Program-made: the position numbers and the translations under genes
Origin: Agriotes lineatus
Taxonomy: Eukaryota; Arthropoda; Insecta; Coleoptera; Elateridae
Assembly: GCA_940337035.1 (NCBI GenBank)
Contig: OW679202.1
Location: 49,245,763 to 49,309,762 of the forward strand
Direction: 5' to 3'
DNA length: 64,000 nucleotides
The notes under the pieces: model-generated
What the model was told of the DNA's origin: nothing
The model's database searches: none
What the model saw: the letters and a program-made list of their open reading frames with translations, nothing else
Part shown: positions 10,607 through 21,540 of the stretch, piece after piece
How positions within the stretch are numbered: the first letter of the stretch is position 1
How the letters are laid out: each line of letters starts with the position of its first letter

Positions 10607-12160
10607 TAAAAAGATTGTAGAGCAAACTGATTTCTCTTCTAGCGACTTTTCATTCGTGTTTCTATACACTTAGTGTATTGTAGAATTCTTATTACTAAAT
10701 CCAAATTGATGGAATGTGATTATTTTTTTGGTGATTGGGTTCAGTCTTTCGGGTACTAGTTTTACTAACACTGTAGAAATTATAGGTAGATAACAGAGAG
10801 ATTGGCGTGTGAGATGAAAAATATTCTCATTTCGAGATCATATATTAAGCGATTATTCATATCCTTGGTACATATTTTAATTTGAATGTTGCATTGATTA
10901 AGTTCACAGGCTTAGCAGTGGCTTTTCTCGGAGTAGTTTTAGGAGTTACAAGACTGATTTCTTCTGCTAGGTGTATTGGGTCGTTCAAATCGGATTTATC
11001 TTCTTATGCTTCATTTGGTTGGAATGTTTTTCCAAATTTGCAAATTTGTTAGCTTTTCGTAGTAGTGGTATTTAGTATTTATCGAAATATCGATTCACTT
11101 GTAATTTTTTGAATCTCCGTTTTAGTTGTTGATTAAAATTTATTATTTAGTCTAGTTGAGTTCTCTTTTGCTGCCATTTTATTCTTAATTTGTTTCTCTC
11201 AACGGTTAGATCTTTTTTCTTTTGGTTAATTATTTCCTCTTACTCTTCTTCTTTCTCTTAGTATAAGCTGAGAGCATGTTACTGCGACACGCAACGTACG
11301 GGCTAGGCAGACGGCTAGCCTAACCCATTGATAGAGAAAAATTCCCCTTCACAGCAGTCACGACCATCAAAGTTGTTGGTATGATGTGAGGTTCGAACTC
11401 ACTACCTGCCGACTGCAAACGTAAAGGCTTTACCAGCCGCCCACTCGCTCTCTCCTGTTACTCTTCGTTTAATTTCAAAAGTGTTTCCCGCAGTACTTGT
11501 TGAAAGGTATTTATAAATATTTCAACTGCTTATTCACTTATTCACTGATAGGTCGATTCTTTCCTCAAGACATTGTTTAAAACCTTCCCAGCCTGTAAGT
11601 CTGTTCACTGGGTTGGGTTGGCTGGGTTGTTTTATTTTTTTATAATGCTTTGACTAAGCGTTAGTACAATCGGTAAATAGTCTGAGCCTGTATCCCAACC
11701 TTCTTTCATCTGCAGATAGTTTGCTGATACGTTGTATATTATAAAGTTAATTAGATCTGGTATTTTGTTTAGGTCTGTCGACCAGCATGTTGGTTTGCCT
11801 GTAAACAGGGTTTCGCAACCATATTATCTGCTTCAAGTAGGTCTCTTGTTTTGATTCTCTTGGAATGTTCTTCCTATAAGAATAGTTTCTACTACTTATC
11901 AACTTTGGTTGCACATTGTCTGTTTTTTTTGCAATCCTTGGTTATGTGCTTACCGGTACATTTCAAGCATTTCGGCTTCCTGTGGCAGAAATTCTACGTC
12001 TCGCCATACCTATCAAGTTTTTAAGTATGGTTCAACTTTCTATCATAGTAGTATTTGGACTAAAGTATTTATAATGACTTTTCTTATTTGTTACAAACTT
12101 CTCGACCGTACTGTATATGAATGCATGACATCAGATTTTATTTGTAACAGTTTGAAACTT
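10607..12160 (-). pseudogene. Jockey-type LINE, 5' half (gag zinc knuckle, endonuclease, RT start)
   Basis: Right to left on the minus strand: a CCHC knuckle NFCHRKPKCLKCTGKHITKDC near 11995-11920 typical of Jockey ORF1; an endonuclease end with PTCWSTDLNKIPDLINFII...SDYLPIVLTLS at 11800-11640; a basic linker; EEISLVTPKTTPRKATAKPVNLINATFKLKYVPRI at ~10960-10860; and LPIISTVLVKLVPERLNPITKK...HQFGFSNKNSTI to ~10680. EEKSVCSTIFL at ~10640-10607 ends it, where the insertion breaks the reading. Gag and endonuclease are joined closely, so part of the element is deleted. Stops are frequent. It is a dead element whose 3' half lies at 6400-7119. Confidence 0.78.
11249..11453 (-). mobile_element. tRNA-derived SINE with target-site duplication
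   Basis: Read on the minus strand, the 5' end carries an A-box-like GGCGGCTGGTAAAGCC and a B-box GAGTTCGAACCTC spaced as in a tRNA, followed by an unrelated ~130-nt body. The flanking sequences CCTCTTACTCTTC (11236-11248) and CCTGTTACTCTTC (11454-11466) form a 13-bp duplication with one mismatch. The host is the Jockey 5' half, so the SINE inserted after that element. It would be transcribed by RNA polymerase III from its internal promoter and moved by a partner LINE, not identified here. Confidence 0.7.
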
Positions 12161-12330
12161 TAATATTATTGTATAACAAGTATCAAATTCTATCGATAAA
12201 AAATCATTAGCGTTTTCGTCTTAATAAAACGTTTGTGGAAGATGGAAAATTAGTAAGAAAATTTCTTAGAAAAACTATACGGGAGGAAAATTAAAATTAC
12301 ATAACTCAAATAACTACTAGATTTTATTTT

Positions 12331-12485
12331 AAAAACAATGCAGTAATTTTATTCGTTGTAAATTACAAACAATAATATGTCACATAATTTATAGATTATA
12401 GTAATAATAGTTAATAGTTTTTATTAAAACAAGAATGCAGTAAATGCATTAATTGTACATTATAAACAATAATATGTTATATATA
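12331..12485. repeat. Short imperfect tandem duplication (~94-bp unit)
   Basis: The stretch from AACAATGCAGTAA (near 12338) through CAAACAATAATATGT recurs about 94 bp later in AAGAATGCAGTAAATGCATT...AAACAATAATATGTT. The units are AT-rich with no open frame. The rest of 12,170-12,880 shows nothing recognisable. Confidence 0.45.
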
Positions 12486-12889
12486 TTTTTTAAACTAATG
12501 TATAATGGCTTTAATGGGTATCCGTAAATGCGTTTCCTAGTTTGTTGGAGCTATGCGTAGAATATTTTGCATATGCAATTTACTGTACGGTGCGATTCGC
12601 AAGGTTGTGTAACTTCTAAAACCGGTATCTTGGATTGCATCTGCCCATGATTACATAGTGTACGTCAAAACCAGGACGCATATGTACGAAGCCATTTAAT
12701 TAATTACTGTTTATCAACGTTCTTGCTAAAGGATATCATTTTCATGTCGCTTTCTAGAAACGAAATTCTGCAAACCATTAAACCGAAGAATCGGACTCGA
12801 AAGAATTTAAGCCATAATCGGCAGCGATTTCCGATACAGTAATGACTATTCGACTGCATCACAGCCAATAGCAAGAATAGAGGTCGCCG

Positions 12890-12985
12890 CTCTCTGGCGT
12901 GACGTCAGCACAGGCAGTCCGACCGCCGGTAGAATTTACCGTAAGATCGCATAGGCGCATGTAGAATATAAAAGTCCAAATTTAG
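12890..12985 (+). promoter_or_regulatory. Promoter-like segment, possibly an old LTR
   Basis: A perfect CRE-type TGACGTCA (about 12900) lies ~65 bp upstream of a TATA-like AATATAAAAG (about 12965). GTTAGTTCCC follows at an initiator-like distance, and a short ATGGCACCCAATAAAATG frame begins near 13115. Because a Ty3/gypsy pol remnant follows in the same orientation, this may be what remains of its LTR promoter. No matching downstream LTR was found. Confidence 0.35.
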
Positions 12986-13273
12986 TTTATTTATTTGTTA
13001 GTTCCCTACCTTCATCTTCTTTACTCAATCCATTATTATTCATTTTACACATTAATTTTTAATCAAAGTATTAGTTCTAGAGTTAATATTTTCTATTCTT
13101 TTCTTGTTAAGATAATGGCACCCAATAAAATGAACTAAATAATCTTCCTCTTGCGTTCAGGTACTTTCACTTTCAGTAACAAATGACTTCCGGGATTGAA
13201 TCGTGTCATTATTGAGGTGGAAGAACGTAACATTTCGCCCACTTTCGAAAGAGGTTTCAGCAGGAGGAAAAGC

Positions 13274-13393
13274 AAAAGAGCACGGTAACTCAAAGTGTAA
13301 ACCACACCAGAGGCGAAACTTTTCTGAACTCTAAACTCTCCAGAAGAGTTTTACCTCTGGCGTGAATTACACGTTGAGTTACCGTGCTTTTCT
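13274..13393. repeat. Long inverted repeat (hairpin), ~42-bp arms
   Basis: AGCACGGTAACTCAA... (about 13277-13318) is mirrored by ...TTGAGTTACCGTGCT (about 13349-13390) with a few mismatches around a ~30-bp centre that itself contains AACTCT/AGAGTT. It sits between the promoter-like segment and the gypsy RT remnant. It may be a small MITE or a structured part of the retroelement. Confidence 0.6.
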
Positions 13394-13399
13394 GTCAAG

Positions 13400-14250
13400 T
13401 GTTTGGCAAAAATAAGGAAGTAGGTTTAACGGTAAGCCCAAATAAATGTGAGTTTGGAAAATAAATTATTACATTTTTAAGACCCGTATTGTTCAAAGAG
13501 AGATTTAAACCTATAAAAAGTAAAATGGAAAGCATACAAGAATTTCTAAAGCCAGAAACTGGGAAAGAAGTAACAAGGTTTCTGTAATTATTTAATTTCT
13601 GTGAGAGATTAATTCCAAACATCGCAACGCTAATAGAATCATTGCGATAATTAACATGAAAAGAGGAGGAAATGCGCATAATAAAATCCATACCCACAAC
13701 ACACAAGTTGGAAGTAATGTATGAAATAGTTTCCAGATTGGAATTACCAATATATATTTATTCCGATAATGGTCCACAATTTAAAAGTCAGGAGTACGAA
13801 AAGTTCTGTAAATAAGGAGGAGTAGAGTAATACCTATGCGGTCTCAGACTAATGTGGTGATTAAACGTTTAGAAATCTCTTTGAAAGGACTTAAAATTGC
13901 AAACAGTACCAGAGTATCCTTGCAATCGGAACTGCGCAATTATTTATTAATGTAGCATACAACATCACACTCTACAACTGGAATAGCACCAGCGGAATTA
14001 TTTTATGGTAGAAAGAGAAGATCAAAATTACCTGAAATGGCTATTACATTAATAAGTGACGAAGAGATAAGAGACGGTAATAGAGAAAGGAAGCAAATAG
14101 GGAGGGAATATGCTGACAAAAGAAGACATCCAAAGAATCGCGATTTAGAAGGAGGTGGCCAAATTTCATTAGAGCACACAAGAACTGATACTGCCATCAC
14201 ATTTGACTATAACGACTACAAATTTATTGAAAATTAAAAAAATACTGTAA
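13400..14250 (+). pseudogene. Ty3/gypsy-type pol remnant (RT end and integrase)
   Basis: 13440-13640 reads, through frameshifts, KCEFGK...GFKPIKSKMESIQEFLKP...VTRFL...ERLIPNIATL, the RT C-terminal region of gypsy-class elements. After a deletion, 13700-13800 reads EVMYEIVSRLELPIYIYSDNGPQFKSQEYEKFC, the integrase core with its catalytic Asp (SDNG). 13880-14040 continues LKGLKIAN...TTSHSTTGIAPAELFYGRKRRSKLPE. The last open piece (14037-14237) is a charged integrase tail. Protease, RNase H and most of RT are missing, so it is dead. Confidence 0.75.
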
Positions 14251-14399
14251 AGAGTTTTACTCAGAACTTCCCAGCAGGTAGATGTTGTGACACTAAATAA
14301 TTTTAAAAATCAAAGAAAACTAGAGGTAAAATATCTTAACGTTCCTAATAATACTGAAATAATAAAAGGAAACGTTTGGTAATGCAAATTACATCAATT

Positions 14400-14700
14400 T
14401 TCAAATAAAAACATTACCGGTGGCCTTTAGTTGCACGCTCCACGGAACACTCCTAGCATCCTTGCTTGGCGGTTGCCTTAAATAAAACGCATCTTTCTGT
14501 TTTACAACATTTACCCTGTATTTGTTGGGTGCCATTTTCGTCAAGAGTAAAAACTGAGCTATGTGCAAATTGAATTTTTTATCTATTTCTTAGTCAAGGC
14601 AAAGAGTATGTAGTTTTAAATACATACTCTTTGGTTAAAGCAAAAATTCATCTAGAAAAAAATGTAAAGATCTGAAGAAATCTCAAAAGGTGATGAAAGA
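14400..14700 (-). repeat. Dispersed repeat, copy 1 (MAPNKYRVN frame)
   Basis: On the minus strand, 14535 to about 14400 is open and starts MAPNKYRVNV. A diverged copy of the same start, MKPTRYRVNL, and its flank (ACCCTGTAT...CATTTTCG...GAGCTATGT) lies at 18180-18420. The plus-strand block AGATCTGAAGAAATCTC (14666-14690) is also shared with ~18660-18690. The family is unknown. Preservation of a start codon and first residues in both copies suggests the piece once began a protein, perhaps of an LTR element. Confidence 0.5.
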
Positions 14701-15240
14701 AATGAAAGATGTAGTATATTAACTGTCTAGCAGGATAATAAATAAATCAGTAGTAATAATAACTAGTTACGCTAAGTTGACAGATGTATGTAGATATTGA
14801 AAATGGTGTATCAGCGTTCTTAACAGTATATCAAATATTTCTAGTTAAATAATAAAAACATTACTCTTAGTGATAGCAATTATTACAGTATCTCACACCT
14901 TTACACAAATATGGTATACAATTGCAATTAACTACTGTTAACAATTTTTATTTACCAGTCATTTTTTGAAACGCTAGCAAATCGCCATGCGGTGACGTAT
15001 TTATTTGTGCAATACTGATGGTAAATCACTCACACGTACACACCCAAACACTAACGAAGCCACGAAATTCAATTGCAATTGATAATTGTTGTAATCAACA
15101 TGTAGCTAATATCTGTACTCATAGTTCACGTCGGTGGGCATAACTGGCCTTCTTTGGCTTGCCTGTGTTTCTTAAGTGACATTTTCACATCACGATATTA
15201 GACAAATGGTACAAATTCAGTGGCGTTAAAATTGTATTTG
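14700..15240. other. AT-rich DNA, nothing recognised
   Basis: No open frame of note and no repeat match within the window. It lies upstream of the serpin start and could contain distal control sequence, but nothing specific is visible. Confidence 0.5.
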
Positions 15241-15406
15241 CCAGATAACAACGGGGGGACTTCATTAGTAAACAAACGGAAAATCCTATTCGGAATAGCA
15301 TTTAAAACAACGCAACCGGTCCATCACCATCTGTGCGACCATAGGATATCGGAGAGGGTCAGCACCTTACAAACAACTTTTATTTGAGTTAAGTGCTCGT
15401 TTAAAT
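15241..15406 (+). promoter_or_regulatory. Presumed serpin promoter and 5' UTR
   Basis: The stretch before the serpin start has a kappaB-like GGGGACTTCA (15255-15264), a TATA-like CATTTAAAAC near 15299, and AAAT directly before the ATG, giving A at -3. Immune serpins of insects are often controlled through Toll/NF-kappaB sites. That this one is so controlled is inference from a single near-match. The transcription start cannot be placed from sequence. Confidence 0.35.
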
Positions 15407-16357
15407 ATGTGGTTATACACAGTATTAGGTAAGGCTTCTACTTGTAATTTTAGCTATTAAATATGTAGGTAGCTGTTGGTGTTCTTTACTTGTTTCACAA
15501 GCACACAATGCCACTTTTTGTGTATAGATCGTTCCATACTTACAATTCAATACATGGTCTTACGCAGAACGACGTTGCCACATTTCAGCACATATCTCGT
15601 TGGAAATAAATACGCACCTGTTAATCATAAATAAATCTGCTTTTGTATTTTGGGGCACTTAACAACTATTAATGTCTTGTTTCATTTTAATCCGCATCCT
15701 TTTGTCAGGAGGTAAACTTAGGACGCCGGTCGCTGCCGGGAAGTGGCAACGTTGCGCAAAAAACTCCCATAATAATTATATTGCCCTATGCTGCCCGTAC
15801 TGAATTTTAAATATGGAACGATCTATACGAGGACTTGTTTTCTATGAATAACTAGTTATTTTAAACGGGTTTTCTTGTTTAATGTACGGATGCTATTGTT
15901 GTGAATGATTACAATAATTAGGTGTAACAATTTGTCTTAAATTAAAATATTCGATCACTTTGGTAAATCATCCATCATTAGATACAATTTTAAATCAATC
16001 TGAATTTTTCATCACGGGTTTTTTCTACTGTTTATTACGGTGTTTTTGATGTAGCAATGTGTTTATATTTATATAAAAAGTGATCATTGTAGTACTAGGA
16101 ACTGTCAATTTAAATGAAATGAAGCGTTGATATTCTAACGTTGAAATGGTTGTTTGACGTTGCTGATAAGGTTTTCCATTTATTTAACTGCCTTTTTAAT
16201 AGTTGGAATATGTGTTCTGAAAAATGTTTATCTTGCCAAAATGCCGAGTGTTGCTTCTCCAGCCGCTGCAGAATCGAATAACGATTTAGAAGATGATATC
16301 GACGATTATTTGCCTGCACTGGACTGGTCAGACACGTTCGACTGGCAGTTACTCAAG
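15407..16357 (+). CDS. Serpin exons 1 and 2: signal peptide and acidic N-terminus
   Basis: Exon 1 (15407-15428) is ATG plus six codons and one base, followed by the donor GTAAGG. The acceptor TTTTTAATAG at 16193-16202, behind a pyrimidine-rich tract, opens exon 2 (16203-16357). The phases match (1 + 2 bases give Val). The joined start, MWLYTVLVGICVLKNVYLA, is a typical secretion signal with cleavage at that Ala or a few residues later. Exon 2 then encodes an acidic segment (NNDLEDDIDDY) and TFDWQLLK, the helix-A start usual in insect serpins, and ends at AAG|GTAAAA in phase 0. In exon 2's own frame a stop at 16142 precedes any upstream ATG, so an upstream start exon is needed. The next exon in phase lies 15.2 kb away at 31563. 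The first intron (774 bp) contains a MITE. Confidence 0.75.
15522..15828. mobile_element. MITE-like element, 307 bp, in serpin intron 1
   Basis: The ends GTATAGATCGTTCCATA (15522-15538) and TATGGAACGATCTATAC (15812-15828) are perfect 17-bp inverted repeats. A second inner pair, GTTGCCAC (about 15573-15580) and GTGGCAACGTTGCGC (about 15736-15750), strengthens the foldback. There is no coding capacity, and the target duplication is not clear. Intronic position means it is spliced out if the serpin model is right. Confidence 0.65.
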
Positions 16358-17024
16358 GTAAAAATTACATATAAAATAAATTCTTTTTCAGTTTATTACT
16401 TTGGTTCGACTTTAATTATGACGTTATCTATAGTTATTTTGTGGTCTTACTTGCAGCTCAACAAAAATTGCTGCTACTTTGCAGATTCTAATCTTTATAA
16501 AATTGGGATAAAAAATAGCAGGGTTAATCGTTGTTTTCGTTAAACCACTTATTTTATGGCCTTTATAATATATTCAATTATCAGTTGCGTCACTGCTATA
16601 CATAGGTATTATAAATATTTCAACAAAACGTAAAATAACTATAGCTGTTTTTATGAACTTTAATAGACGATTGTCGATTATGTATAAATTCAAGAAATTC
16701 CCAAGAATACGTGTCGTTACTCTTCGATGACGAAGTACAGATACAGATACTCTTAACTAAAAACAGTGGGAACAATTAAAATGATTAATTCTCTGCCCAG
16801 CACCTGCTTTGGTGGGACGACTGCGACGAGAAAACTTTAGAATTTTAATTAGACGAATTATAGATTGTCGTAAAAATGTCAATGAAACTGTTTTACTGGA
16901 ATAACTTACCCATTTGCGTACCAAAATATCGAATACTTGTTTTTACTTATATTACCTATATACATCCATTCGAATTCATGAGTGTTGTGTGTGCTCTAAA
17001 TTTCAGGAAGTACTAGGCCGATGG

Positions 17025-18180
17025 TAATAAAAAAATCTGGTGTGATACTACACGCACACAACTTCCTTTTACAGTGATCTTATAATTAGCCAAAAATTTT
17101 ATTTTTAATTTTAAGCATTTGTCAAAAATATTCAAAAATTGCAAATTCTACAGAAACCGTACAAAATAGAGCGTTAGTTGAAGAGACACATTTTCTCTAA
17201 AATTTTAAGCTGAATTCAAAAATGTAATAATACCTATAGCGAGTGTTCTATTTAAAATAGGAGTTACTAAAATAAGAAAAGAAAACTAAGAAACCCCTTT
17301 TAGAGGTATTCAACTGGAAAATCACCTATCTCACATCAATAGACATAAAAAAGTTAAAAAAATCGTTCGAGCCGTTTTTGAAACAAACGAAAAAAACTGA
17401 AATATCGCAAGAGTGAACACCATACTTCCGGTTATGCGATTTTCTTCAAAAGCTTGCTGTCGCAGTTGGATAGTACATACAACTTCTATATGAAGTTTCA
17501 ACGCCATACCTCTTTTCGTTTTTGAGATATTTTGTTCACACACAGACAGACAGACACACCGACAGACACACAGACACAGACTGGCAGACATACCATAAAA
17601 AAAATTTGGGTTCAGAGAACTCTAAAACGTGAACATCTGTTGAAAACTCAATTTCGAATTTTTGGGGTGAATCCAATACTTCCTTTATTGTAAAAGGAAA
17701 TAAAAATCTGGTGTGATATACGCACACAACTTCCTTTTATAGTGATCTTATAATTAGTCAAAAAAAAAATTATTTTTAAGCATTTGTCAAAGAATTACAA
17801 ATTCTACAGAAACCGTACAAAATAGAGTTAGTTGAAAAAAAATTTTCTGAAATTTTAAGACGAATTCAAAAATGTGTTCTATTCAAAATTACAAAGTTGG
17901 TGGCGACTTTCGGTGTAACCGGAAGTGATATCACAGTCAAAATGTTGTAATTGTAGTCGTTTTTATTTTATTAGTTCTTTGTAATACGAGTTAATAAAAA
18001 AAACGAAAAATAGTAAAAGAAAAAAAAAGAAACACATACACACACAGACACACACACAAAAACTGACAGACAAATCAACGAACAAACACATGTTTTTTGG
18101 GTTCAGGGGAATCTAAAACGGGAATATCAGTTGAAAAATATTGTACAAGTATACACAAAACTTTCCTTACTCGAATTTTA
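17025..18180 (+). repeat. Two tandem copies of a repeat with (ACAG)n-like core
   Basis: Copy 1 (about 17025-17700) and copy 2 (about 17700-18180) both begin AATCTGGTGTGATA...ACGCACACAACTTCC, share GCAAATTCTACAGAAACCGT or a close variant and a run rich in CACAGACAGACA, and end with GGGTTCAG...TCTAAAACG. No protein is encoded. It looks like a dispersed non-coding element duplicated in place. Related CAGACAGACAAACATACAG text occurs at 18590-18620. Confidence 0.6.
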
Positions 18181-18720
18181 TCAATAATAAAAATATAGTC
18201 CACTTTGATTTGAACTCAGCGCTCCCAGGCGAATATTTCGAGACAGCTTCTTGTTCGCTGCTAGAAAAACCGAGCCACGGGCTGACCCGAATTGGACGAG
18301 CTTCTGCTGCGTTATAAAGCACAATACTATTCTGTCCATTTGTAAGGTTTACCCTGTATCTGGTAGGTTTCATTTTCGCCAATAATAAAGCCTGAGCTAT
18401 GTATCAATTATTACTTGTATCCATTTCTCAGGTATAGAAAGCTAAATGCACAATATTTTATTATTTAAGGTGCTGGCCCTGTATACATTTCTCCAAAATT
18501 GTCTCTGTTTCATGCCAGGTATACATATAATATGCATGCAAAATAACGTCTTTCTTCAACAAATAGTTTTCGAGTTATGCCGCCAAAAGGCAGACAGACA
18601 AACATACAGACGAAATTGAGGAAACCTGTTTTTCGTCATCTAGGGATCCTGAGACGTGAAGATCTGAAGAAATCTCGAACGTTGAAGTAAAAATTTAAAA
18701 CAAGCTAAACGTTTTTGATT
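18180..18720 (-). repeat. Dispersed repeat, copy 2 (MKPTRYRVN frame)
   Basis: A 71-codon minus-strand frame (18382-18167) contains MKPTRYRVNLTNGQNSIVLY. It matches the copy at 14400-14535 in its first residues and in flanking DNA. The plus side continues into a CAGACAGACAAACATACAG stretch and AGATCTGAAGAAATCTC near 18660, also present after copy 1. No known domain is recognised. Confidence 0.5.
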
Positions 18721-19939
18721 TTACTATTGCATTTTAGAGCATCAATAATTTAATGATTGTGACTTTAGAACTAGGTAACATTAAACACACTAATTTTCCA
18801 TAGAAGGTAATATTTTCTAAAATTCATAAATTTGTTAACAGACACTGATTTTTATTTAAAAAAACGTTATATTTATCAATACTACACAAATAAAATAGTT
18901 TTGCCTTGTGAGCTATATTTTATATATTAAACAAAAATAAAACTTAAATAATACAGGTTTTCCAATATAATTGCATGAATAGGGAAATGCCGCGCGGGGC
19001 TGTTTCCAGTCTTGCTTTCGGTTTTTGAAGCTCGTGATGCCCTTTTCTTTCATGCTTGAGGTGTAGATCGACCGATAGCTTGCCGTTTGGGTGGCATAAT
19101 TGATTTGACAGCGAAATTAATGTATTGTGACGACTATTACAAATTCACTTGGAAAAGGGAAAGACAATGCGTATGATATCTATTATCTAATGCCGACCGG
19201 CAATTGGAATTTCACAATCAACACCACTTGTTATGTCACACACGAACTAAAATGTAGCTTTTGTATTTCATTCAATTCAATTCTGTCAAATCTCATACGC
19301 CGAAAATAATGGTTGTACTTCAGAAATCTTCGCGGGCGTACGCACAACAAATCACCAAAGTTTCATTGCAATCGGATGAATGGTATAGGAACGCATATGG
19401 GACAAACACAATTAACATCCATTTTTATATATTGCAATAGTCCTAATGATGTTATTAAATCTTTACGTTACAGCGTCTAATTATATACTGATTGACCACA
19501 CTGCAATATGAGCTGGATATGTAATTATTTTACATTACTACACTTATTTGATATTATTTATATGTCAAATTTTACTGTACGAATTTTATTTCAATTTTAA
19601 ATAAATTCTCAATTAAGATTAATTCAACTACTTCTTATGCCCATTATTTATGAATAGTTAATATTTAGTTATTAAATTTTGCTAGCTCAGTAGAACATGA
19701 TTACTTCGAAAACAAGTCGGTTCACGCAATATCAAGACTGTTAATTATTTATTAATTTTTGTGACAACCCCAACGAACGTCAGTATCACTTCAAATCATG
19801 TACATGGAATGTCAATTGCAAATACCTCCTTGTTGCAATACCTGTCATTCAATAAACTTGAAATAGTAAGTAGTCTTTTTATGAATTACCACACTTCACG
19901 CATTTACTGTATATTTTAGTTTGCTCAATAAATACCTGT

Positions 19940-20430
19940 GACTGCAGCTCGCCCCAAAGAACTTAATCCACCTTTTCAGAGATCCAAATACATAGCAACT
20001 ACCGAATAACCCCAGTACAAGCTCAGCCTACTGTCAAGAACTGCCAACAGCTTCCGAAATGCCTTCTTCCAGCTCTCAATCAGATTACAATTCAGCAACA
20101 CGAACCTCGACAAAATTCTCCAGCAGTGAAGACACTATCCCTTCCAAACAAGATGTTGACAATCCAAATCATACGAATCCCGATCTGTCAGAAACCACAG
20201 GACGTCACCTCATCTAATGCCAATCTCTAAATGTCACTCCAAGAAAAGTGCAGCCAAGTTCAACTCCTTCAGATCAAAACCACTTCCAATTCCCAAGACG
20301 TTTACCCCAAAATCCTGCCGTGTCCTATTCCAAGTAAATACAGCTGACGCTATCCAATTTACAAAATGTTATTATTCAATATCCAATTCCAGAAATTATT
20401 TCAATAGCCTGTAGTATTTTAAATGTTGTT
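19940..20430 (+). pseudogene. C-rich coding-like stretch, perhaps a retroelement ORF1 fragment
   Basis: The plus strand is strikingly rich in C and poor in G, unlike its surroundings. A 52-codon frame at 20058-20216 is Ser/Thr/Asp-rich (MPSSSSQSDYNSATRTSTKF...). A second frame continues with Pro-rich PSSTPSDQNHFQFPRRLPQ. Such composition fits an insect retroelement gag N-terminus, but there is no knuckle or other domain to prove it. Confidence 0.25.
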
Positions 20431-20799
20431 CTTCCTACCATACACGTCTTCTTCATATCTTCATTACACTCTTCAAGTTTTAAAATTTTCACTTATTCTC
20501 TTCTCACCAATTTTATTATAAGTAAACCCTTTCTCACACCAAAATAGATTAGAAATCACATTAGAAAAAGGGTTTATTTTCAGAATTTCAGTTATTTACA
20601 AAATTATTACTTGTTTTTCTTTCAAAAATTTTTATTATTACATAAAAATTAATATCTCCTTAGTGATTGATTTTGCATATTTTTTACAGTACAGCACTCT
20701 ATATTTTACATTTCTATATTTTTTACATTTAGTAACACCCGCTATATTGGATAATTTTTCTCAAATAAGTATTTGCTATTCTTCTTCTGTTAGTGTTGA

Positions 20800-21540
20800 T
20801 CCGTTAATGGATATTAGCGATCATTCTGGCTATTTGGACCTTATTTACCGCCGCTCTAATAAGTCTCGTTGTTGTGGTATTGTACCATGTTCTTAAATTT
20901 TTGAGCCATGATATCCTTCTCCTTCCTGAACCTCTCCTTCCTAATACTTTGCCCTGCAATACCAGCTCTATGGGTGTGTTTTTAATTATTATTTGATACG
21001 GAGGTATCTCATCTTTTGTTGTATTTATGTTCAATGTTAACCCATAAATTTCGCTTATTTGTGTTATTTTAGCCATTAATATCTGTAGGCTTTCCATATT
21101 ATCTGCAAATATCACCGTGCCGTCGGCATATCTAAAATTATTTAAACATTCTCCATTTATATTTATGCCATCGTATAATCTTCCAAGGCTTCCTTGATAA
21201 TATCCTCGGCGTATACATTGAAAACTATACGTGACAGGACACAGCCTTGTCGTACACTTCTCTGGATAAATATATCTTCAGTGATATTTTCTTCCACTTG
21301 TATGTCCACAAATTTGACCCCAGTACAAGTTGGTAATTATTCTTAGATCTCGGTCATCTAATCCGACCTTTTTAACTAGGTACTTCTACCATTTTACTGT
21401 GTCAAATGCTTTATATAATCGATGGAAGAAGCGTATACATCGCGGCTCATGTCACGGCATCTTTGAAACAGCACCTGTATGCAGAAGAGAGGTTCTCTTG
21501 CTCCTGTTGCGTTCCTGAATATTTGTTATTAATCTTCCAT
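20800..21540 (-). pseudogene. LINE RT remnant in serpin intron, minus strand
   Basis: From 21540 leftward: YKAFDTVKW at ~21410 (first RT catalytic Asp), VGLDDRDLRIITNLYWGQ at ~21380-21320, RQGCVLSRIVFNVYAEDIIKEALE at ~21255-21180, and an Asp box with Gly for the second Asp (YADG) followed by MIFADNMESLQILMAKITQISEIYGLTLNIN at 21130-21040. GRRRISWLKNLRTWYN...AAVNKVQIARMIANI ends it at 20930-20805. An internal deletion joins the RT thumb to the C-terminal tail. The damaged catalytic box and frameshifts mark it as dead. Confidence 0.75.

Noticed and set aside
16154..16202. Serpin start at the TTG-initiated frame upstream of exon 2
   Set aside because: There is no ATG between the in-frame stop at 16142 and 16241. 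The stretch ends in a pyrimidine-rich acceptor and the exon at 15407 supplies a proper signal peptide in the right phase.
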